From Burkholderiaceae bacterium 16 (GTDB taxonomy: Bacteria; Pseudomonadota; Gammaproteobacteria; Burkholderiales; Burkholderiaceae), in the NCBI GenBank assembly GCA_000955785.1, contig JYOD01000086.1, forward strand, positions 36,951 to 100,950: 64,000 bases of DNA. The letters run 5' to 3'. This document shows, in pieces, positions 59,683 through 64,000 of this stretch (position 1 is the stretch's first letter; the number at the start of each line of letters is the position of its first letter). Both the position numbers and the translations under genes were made by a program. The notes below the pieces were generated by a model that worked only from the letters and a program-made list of their open reading frames with translations, did not search any database and was not told where the DNA came from.

Positions 59683-60711
59683 ATGAGCTTGAACTTTAAA
59701 AATATCGACTGGGTGAAGGTCCTGACTCGCGCCCAGCTTGACGTGAAATATCTCTCGAAGCGTCAAGGTCCCTGCCCGCTCTGTGGGGGCAAGACCCGCT
59801 TTCGTTTCGACAACAAGGATAATGCCGGCACCTATTATTGCAACCACTGTGGCGCCGGCAATGGCTACACGCTCCTGCGCGCCTTCACCAGCATGAGCGA
59901 TCGCGAAGCGCTTGAGTTCCTGCAGGGAGAAACTAGCTGCCGGCCAGTTGGGCGGCCAGCCACCCGCCACGACGGGCGCAGCCTCAAGGCAAAGGCGGAA
60001 GCCGAGGCCAGGAAGAAGCGCACGAAGCTGAACGCGGCCTGGGCGGGCTCGGTCCCCATCACGGGGATTTCGCCGGTGTGGGCCTACCTCAGCCGGCGGG
60101 TGCCCGGCCTGCAGCTCGCGTGGCTCTCGCCCGATCTTCGGTATCACCCGGCATTGGCCTTTTGGGATACCGACGATGAAGGCAAACCGGTGAATCGCGG
60201 CGACTGGCCGGTCATGCTAGCCAGGGCAAGGCGCGCAGATGGGACACCCGTCACTCTCCACCGCACCTACCTGAGCAAGGATGGCTACAAGGCGCCCTTC
60301 GCCGATGTAAAAAAGCAAATGGCGAGCCCCCAAAAGCTCGCCGGCGCCGCCATCCAGTTGAATTGCCCAACCACCCGAAGCCGCAAGGTCATCGTCTGCG
60401 AGGGTATCGAAACCGGCCTGGCCCTGGTGGCCGCGACTGGCAATCGCATCGAGGTGTGGTGTCTGTTGAACGCCGGCAACCTGGCCGCCGCCGACATCGC
60501 GCGGGATCGCTTCGACCAGGTGACTATCTGCGCCGATCGGGATCCCCTCGATCCGAAACACGGCTGGCGACCTGGCGAACACTATGCCGAGATGCTGAAG
60601 GCTCGATTGCTCATCGAAGGCTTCGGCGTGCGCCTGCGCGTGCCGAAGAATGAAGGCGAGGACTATTCCGATCTTTGGCTCAGGGCTGCGCATCTGAAAC
60701 TGGCGGCCTAG
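59683..60711 (+). CDS. Zinc-finger/Toprim DNA primase
   Basis: A 342-residue primase-like protein. The N-terminal zinc finger CPLCGGKTRFRF...YYCNHC (Cys31, 34, 53, 56) is typical of DnaG/P4-alpha primases. A Toprim domain follows at about 235-330 (KVIVCEGIETGLALVAATG with the catalytic Glu; DQVTICADRDPLDP with the DxD). Phage P4-type helicase domains are absent. AGGAGA precedes ATG 59683. It would prime replication of the entering strand. Confidence 0.85.
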   Translation: MSLNFKNIDWVKVLTRAQLDVKYLSKRQGPCPLCGGKTRFRFDNKDNAGTYYCNHCGAGNGYTLLRAFTSMSDREALEFLQGETSCRPVGRPATRHDGRSLKAKAEAEARKKRTKLNAAWAGSVPITGISPVWAYLSRRVPGLQLAWLSPDLRYHPALAFWDTDDEGKPVNRGDWPVMLARARRADGTPVTLHRTYLSKDGYKAPFADVKKQMASPQKLAGAAIQLNCPTTRSRKVIVCEGIETGLALVAATGNRIEVWCLLNAGNLAAADIARDRFDQVTICADRDPLDPKHGWRPGEHYAEMLKARLLIEGFGVRLRVPKNEGEDYSDLWLRAAHLKLAA

Positions 60712-60856
60712 GCTGCTGAAGTACTCACCGCACAAAAGGCGAAGCTTCATCCTACAAGGCTGAAGGGGCTCGCCATTTCTCACAATCCGGGAACCTGGCG
60801 TCACTTCATCGATTTTTTCGGTGATTTGACGCCCATTTCCAGCCTCATTTCCGCGA

Positions 60857-61789
60857 TTACTGCGACTGCGGACGGATTTGTCCCAGGGAACGCATACGTA
60901 CGAGGTTGTAGGCGGCCATGCTCAGCACGAACATCTCGTCGACCTTCTTCCGTCCGCGCACCATCACCTGGCGCATGCGCCCAACGGTCTTGGCCCATCC
61001 AAAGCCATGTTCAATCAGCTTGCGCTTCTGCTGCGAGATGGCATAACCCTCGCTGCGTGAGATGGCATCAGGGACGGCCGAGCGCCGCCCCGAGGTGTTT
61101 TGTGCGACATGCGGCGTCACCTTCATCTCCAGGCAAGCTTGAATGAACTCCTCCGCGTCGTAGCCCTTGTCCGCGCCCACGGTGACTTCCACATCGAGGT
61201 CCTCAGCCACCTGCCTGGCATCGTTGAGCATGACCTTCGCAGCCTCGCGCTCGGCGTATCCGTCAGCATTGGTCACCATGGCGCTGACCACCAGGCCGTG
61301 GCGATTGTCGCTCAGCGTATGGCCATGTAGCGCAACTCACTGGCGGTCTTGCCTTTGCGATAGAGCCTGGCATCGGGATCGGTCTTGGACTCGTGCGTCT
61401 CGTTACCGCGCTTGCCCCTTGAAGTTAGCGCCGTCATTATCGTCATTGTCGCCGCCGTCTTTGGGCACGAAGCTCTTGTAGCCTGCCCAGGCCTGAATCA
61501 GCGTGCCGTCCACACTGAAGTGTTCGCCCGACAGCCAGTCCATGGCCAAACCAATGAACCAGCGAAACAGCAGGTTGTACTGCGTCTGCTCCATGAGCTG
61601 ACGCTCTGACCGGACGTTGTAGAGCGCCTGCAGCAGCATGGCCCGCAGCAACTTCCCCGGCGCGATGCTGGGCCGGCCGCCCTTGATATCGGCTTCATAC
61701 ATGGCCACCACTTGCCAATGTAGGTAGCCCGCCCGGGAGACGAGCGAGAACGGGATGAACACCGCGACCAAAGCATGATGAAGCTCCAT
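60857..61789 (-). mobile_element. Broken IS5-family transposase gene
   Basis: Two frames together make one IS5-type DDE transposase. The N-terminal part (to 61403) has NVRSERQLMEQTQYNLLFRW and HFSVDGTLIQAWAG; about 45 residues normally between LAMD and WLSGEHF are deleted. The C-terminal part (61291-60857) begins VSAMVTNADGYAEREAAK and ends with KRKLIEHGFGWAKTVGRMRQ. Two one-base deletions (near 61415 and 61320) separate them. Not functional without help. I could not define terminal inverted repeats. Confidence 0.85.
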
Positions 61790-61990
61790 TATGGCGCCGC
61801 TACTTTTGTGATGCCTGGCGGCTTGCCAACTCGCAAAGGGCGACAGCTAGTGATCTTTCTGTCGGCGGGGCGTTTTTCTAACGCGCCAACCCGCCGCTCG
61901 GGTCCCGCCCAGCAATCTCTGCCTGTTGTAGGACGCCCTCCCATAGCGACCCCTTCATTCCTGACCTATAACCGAGGCATCAGCATCAGC

Positions 61991-62248
61991 ATGGAGTCCA
62001 TCATGCAACCAGGCGTAGAGGCCACGCGCGACATAGAGGAAGAGCTAGAAGACCTGGACGAAACGGATAGAGCCATCGAGCACGCAGGGAAGCGCGTTGA
62101 GGCACAGGAACAGCGCATTGCACAGTTGAAGCAGGAGGGTATAGACAGCAAAAGCGCCGAGCAGCTTCTAGCCGACACGTGCGACAGTCTCAAACAACTC
62201 ATCCTGCACCGCGCACTTATCGTCAAGAGCATCACATCCCGGGAGTGA
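61991..62248 (+). CDS. Small coiled-coil hypothetical protein, 85 residues
   Basis: Strongly charged helical protein (DIEEELEDLDETDRAIEHAG; RVEAQEQRIAQLKQEGIDSK) with clear heptad character. Unrecognised. ATG 61991 is the best start; no strong ribosome site. It lies just outside the broken IS. Confidence 0.5.
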   Translation: MESIMQPGVEATRDIEEELEDLDETDRAIEHAGKRVEAQEQRIAQLKQEGIDSKSAEQLLADTCDSLKQLILHRALIVKSITSRE

Positions 62249-62920
62249 AGAGCCCGCCGCTGGCCTGTTTATGTGAACGAACTATCCACGCGCGTAGATG
62301 CTGGCGTTCTACTCGTGAGTTCAATGTGCGAAACGTCCTGGCGACGCAAGGGCCAACCGGACCGTTAAGCATCCTAATTTCGAGTGCAGGAGTTCGCGAC
62401 CTGCCCTCCTTCAGCGCCCGTGTCTACACGACAGCGAGCGCTTTTTTTGGGGCGGTAATGCGCCGTCCGAGGACCTCCACACTTTACTTCTTCGACTACC
62501 GTCGCCGCGCCAGCGCCTCGTTCTCCAGGTCTGCCAGCCGCCTTTCCTGCTGCGTTGCACCTCCCATCATCGGTGGGTACAGAAGTTGGCGCGATGCATC
62601 ACACTTACCAACGGCGACCTCCCCGCGTTGCCAATCTTCAATAGGTGTAGGCGTCACCCTGCCGCCTACACCTATTTCTTTCCCGTCACGATGACGTGTG
62701 GTTCATCGGACTCGCTGACGTGCCGTGATTGCCCCTGTAGCCCCGCAATAACACAGAGGCCTGCTCTATGGCCTGATAGCGCCCTCGTTGGCAACTTGGC
62801 CGACCAAGAACCGGCATCACGGATTCCGTACTACCCCACCAAAGGGGCATCCCCACCAACGAGGGGATTTGCCTGGATGAACCAATGTGCATTATGGAAC
62901 TCTCAACAGCAGGAGCCTGT
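62249..62920. other. Gene-poor stretch with a perfect 13-bp hairpin
   Basis: About 670 bases without a supported gene; one long plus-strand frame is Arg/Ser-rich and has no ribosome site. At 62641-62675 the stem ATAGGTGTAGGCG/CGCCTACACCTAT (9-base loop) is followed by TTCTTTCC, likely a terminator for plus-strand transcription. Confidence 0.5.
62641..62675 (+). terminator. 13-bp hairpin with T-rich tail
   Basis: A perfect 13-bp stem with a 9-base loop and a following T-rich stretch. No nearby upstream gene explains it, so the region may have lost a gene. Confidence 0.65.
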
Positions 62921-63202
62921 ATGACTCAGTTCATCACGCGCGTCGAATTGCACGACGGAAACCCCAGCGATTACGATGATCTGCACGAGGCTATGGAAAT
63001 GGAAGGTTTCTGGCAGACGATTAAGGGAGAAAGCGGCAAGAATTACCAGCTTCCGACTTCCGAATATCTCTTTGTGGGACCTATCACAATCGACGAGGTA
63101 TATAGGAAAGCGTACGTTGCCACCCATTCGACACGCCGAGCTTTTGGACTCGTAGTGACTGAGGCAAACAACATATCCTTGCACGGCTTAAGGGAAGCGT
63201 AA
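62921..63202 (+). CDS. Small ferredoxin-fold-like protein, possibly GhoS/DUF2622-related
   Basis: A 93-residue protein. The pattern TQFITRVELHDGNPSDYDDL ... EMEGFWQTI ... NYQLPTSEYLFVG suits a small alpha-beta sandwich, as in the Cas2-like DUF2622/GhoS family, whose E. coli member is an RNase antitoxin. The resemblance is by pattern only. AGGAG lies 6 bases before ATG 62921. No GhoT-like toxin is adjacent. Confidence 0.55.
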   Translation: MTQFITRVELHDGNPSDYDDLHEAMEMEGFWQTIKGESGKNYQLPTSEYLFVGPITIDEVYRKAYVATHSTRRAFGLVVTEANNISLHGLREA

Positions 63203-63317
63203 TTGAACCGATCGTGAAATACTCTTGACGTCGGTAGTTGAGTTTCTAGAGTACCCATCGTTACTGCAAGCGCGTGATAAGAGGAGTGATCCCAGTCCAA
63301 ATATAAGGGAAACGACT

Positions 63318-63626
63318 ATGCCCGCCAGACATCGCATCCGGTGCATTAGAAAGGCTGATCGCCAAGGCGCGCATGAGCGCATACTCAGCGTCGGTGGCGT
63401 CAATTGGGATGGGCGTCCTTGGATATTAGGCCTTTCTGCAGCTATCGCTGGGATTGAAAACGGCACCTTGAGTTTTTACGTGACCGATGACTGTGGTTAC
63501 TCCACCTATGTGATCGTCGCTCTTCACGATGGTCACAAATACCTCAAGACGGAGCGAGATGGCATCCAGCCTGACAATCTGCTTAATCTCCCTAAGTGTC
63601 CCTGGAGGGAAGCACCGAGCCGGTAG
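63318..63626 (+). CDS. DUF3892 family protein
   Basis: A 102-residue protein with the DUF3892 pattern: HRIRCIRKADRQGAHERI, SVGGVNWDGRPW, GTLSFYVTDDCGYSTYVIV and KYLKTERDGIQPDNLLNLP. Family function is unknown; members are common on bacterial chromosomes and islands. AAGGGA precedes ATG 63318. Confidence 0.75.
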   Translation: MPARHRIRCIRKADRQGAHERILSVGGVNWDGRPWILGLSAAIAGIENGTLSFYVTDDCGYSTYVIVALHDGHKYLKTERDGIQPDNLLNLPKCPWREAPSR

Positions 63627-63691
63627 CGAGACACCGAGCATGCGAGGCATAAGCAGCATCTGACTTGCAAGTAAACTGCACGGAGGGCGTT

Positions 63692-63892
63692 ATGATTGAA
63701 AGAAAGCAAGTGGATTCATTCAAAGTCCAACACGTCATCACTGGAACAATCCACGATGTTGATGTCTACGAGCGCCGGATTGAAGGTTACTCAGTGCTGG
63801 ACTTCGAGACCAATGGCGGAAGCTGTCTTCGGCGAATCTCCAAGAACCAGTTCGAGATGCCGGAAACGAAGGCGAGGTTCACTCGCGCATGA
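63692..63892 (+). CDS. Small hypothetical protein, 66 residues
   Basis: An unrecognised strand-rich small protein (KVQHVITGTIHDVDVYERRI) with a good GGAGG ribosome site before ATG 63692. It follows the DUF3892 gene by 65 bases and may be co-transcribed. Confidence 0.6.
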   Translation: MIERKQVDSFKVQHVITGTIHDVDVYERRIEGYSVLDFETNGGSCLRRISKNQFEMPETKARFTRA

Positions 63893-63981
63893 ATGGTATC
63901 CGCCTAGCGGCGCGCACCACGCGCGATATCTCAGTCTCACCGAGAACACACACATCGCGCGGTACGGCTGCTCTGTACCAA

Positions 63982-64000
63982 TTCATCAGATTTGCTCCGA
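63982..64000 (-). repeat. 19-bp inverted match to 168-186, right copy (cut by window end)
   Basis: Exact reverse complement of 168-186, truncated by the end of the window. The preceding 90 bases hold no supported gene. Confidence 0.6.

Noticed and set aside
62179..62694. Plus-strand open frame of 171 codons
   Set aside because: Arg/Ser/Pro-rich, no ribosome site, overlaps a preceding gene and a hairpin; likely non-coding.

Overview
The window looks like part of a large, GC-rich conjugative plasmid or integrative conjugative element from a beta-proteobacterium. Protein style and gene content point to Burkholderiales (Cupriavidus/Ralstonia-like), but this is inferred from family resemblance without any database search. 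No replication gene, integrase, rRNA, tRNA or CRISPR array was recognised.

Layout. 0-11.3 kb is a patchwork accessory and maintenance region: a membrane diguanylate cyclase, a ParM-like actin ATPase with a small upstream partner, a monooxygenase remnant, a TTC38-like TPR protein, a DUF932 gene with small companions and a decayed UvrD-like helicase. 11.0-16.4 kb holds a DUF882 peptidase, a lytic transglycosylase, a Cys-rich secreted protein, a CAP-domain lipoprotein, an ATPase fragment and a Xre-MbcA-ParS/RES toxin-antitoxin pair.

16.4-39.5 kb (minus strand) is the mating machine. It reads TraI-like (MOBH-type domain without its histidine motifs), a TraD coupling protein, a DUF4400 protein, then a Trb/VirB type IV secretion system in Ti-plasmid order (TrbB-C-D-E-J-L-F-G-I), followed by a thin type IVb pilus set (PilL-N-O-P-Q-R-S-V, as in R64). 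It ends at a strong terminator just beyond pilV.

39.95-42.3 kb (plus strand, divergent) encodes a coiled-coil protein, a protein made of two tandem FlhD-like repeats and a FlhC-like zinc protein. This resembles the SetCD/AcaCD master activators of SXT and IncC elements. 42.3-45.9 kb (minus) is a TraB operon with a bactofilin, a Pro/Ala-rich membrane protein and a small P-loop kinase. 46.3-60.7 kb (plus) is a DNA-processing or leading region: an AcaB/DUF1845-like protein, a UvrD helicase, a Gp3-like protein, SbcD-like and SbcC-like proteins, SSB and a zinc-finger/Toprim primase. 60.8-64 kb is a margin with a broken IS5-family element and small unknown genes.

The most notable signal is non-coding. 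A composite module of about 93 bp (a box containing GGCCAnTTnTGTGCCC, a conserved 20-nt core, then the palindrome TTGCCC-N5-GGGCAA) occurs three times with nearly fixed internal spacing. It lies upstream of the transfer operon, of the leading operon and of one small orphan gene, always in the same orientation relative to the gene. The fused FlhD-like/FlhC-like regulator is an obvious candidate to act there. Many accessory and leading-region genes also carry a short stem-loop just before the ribosome binding site.
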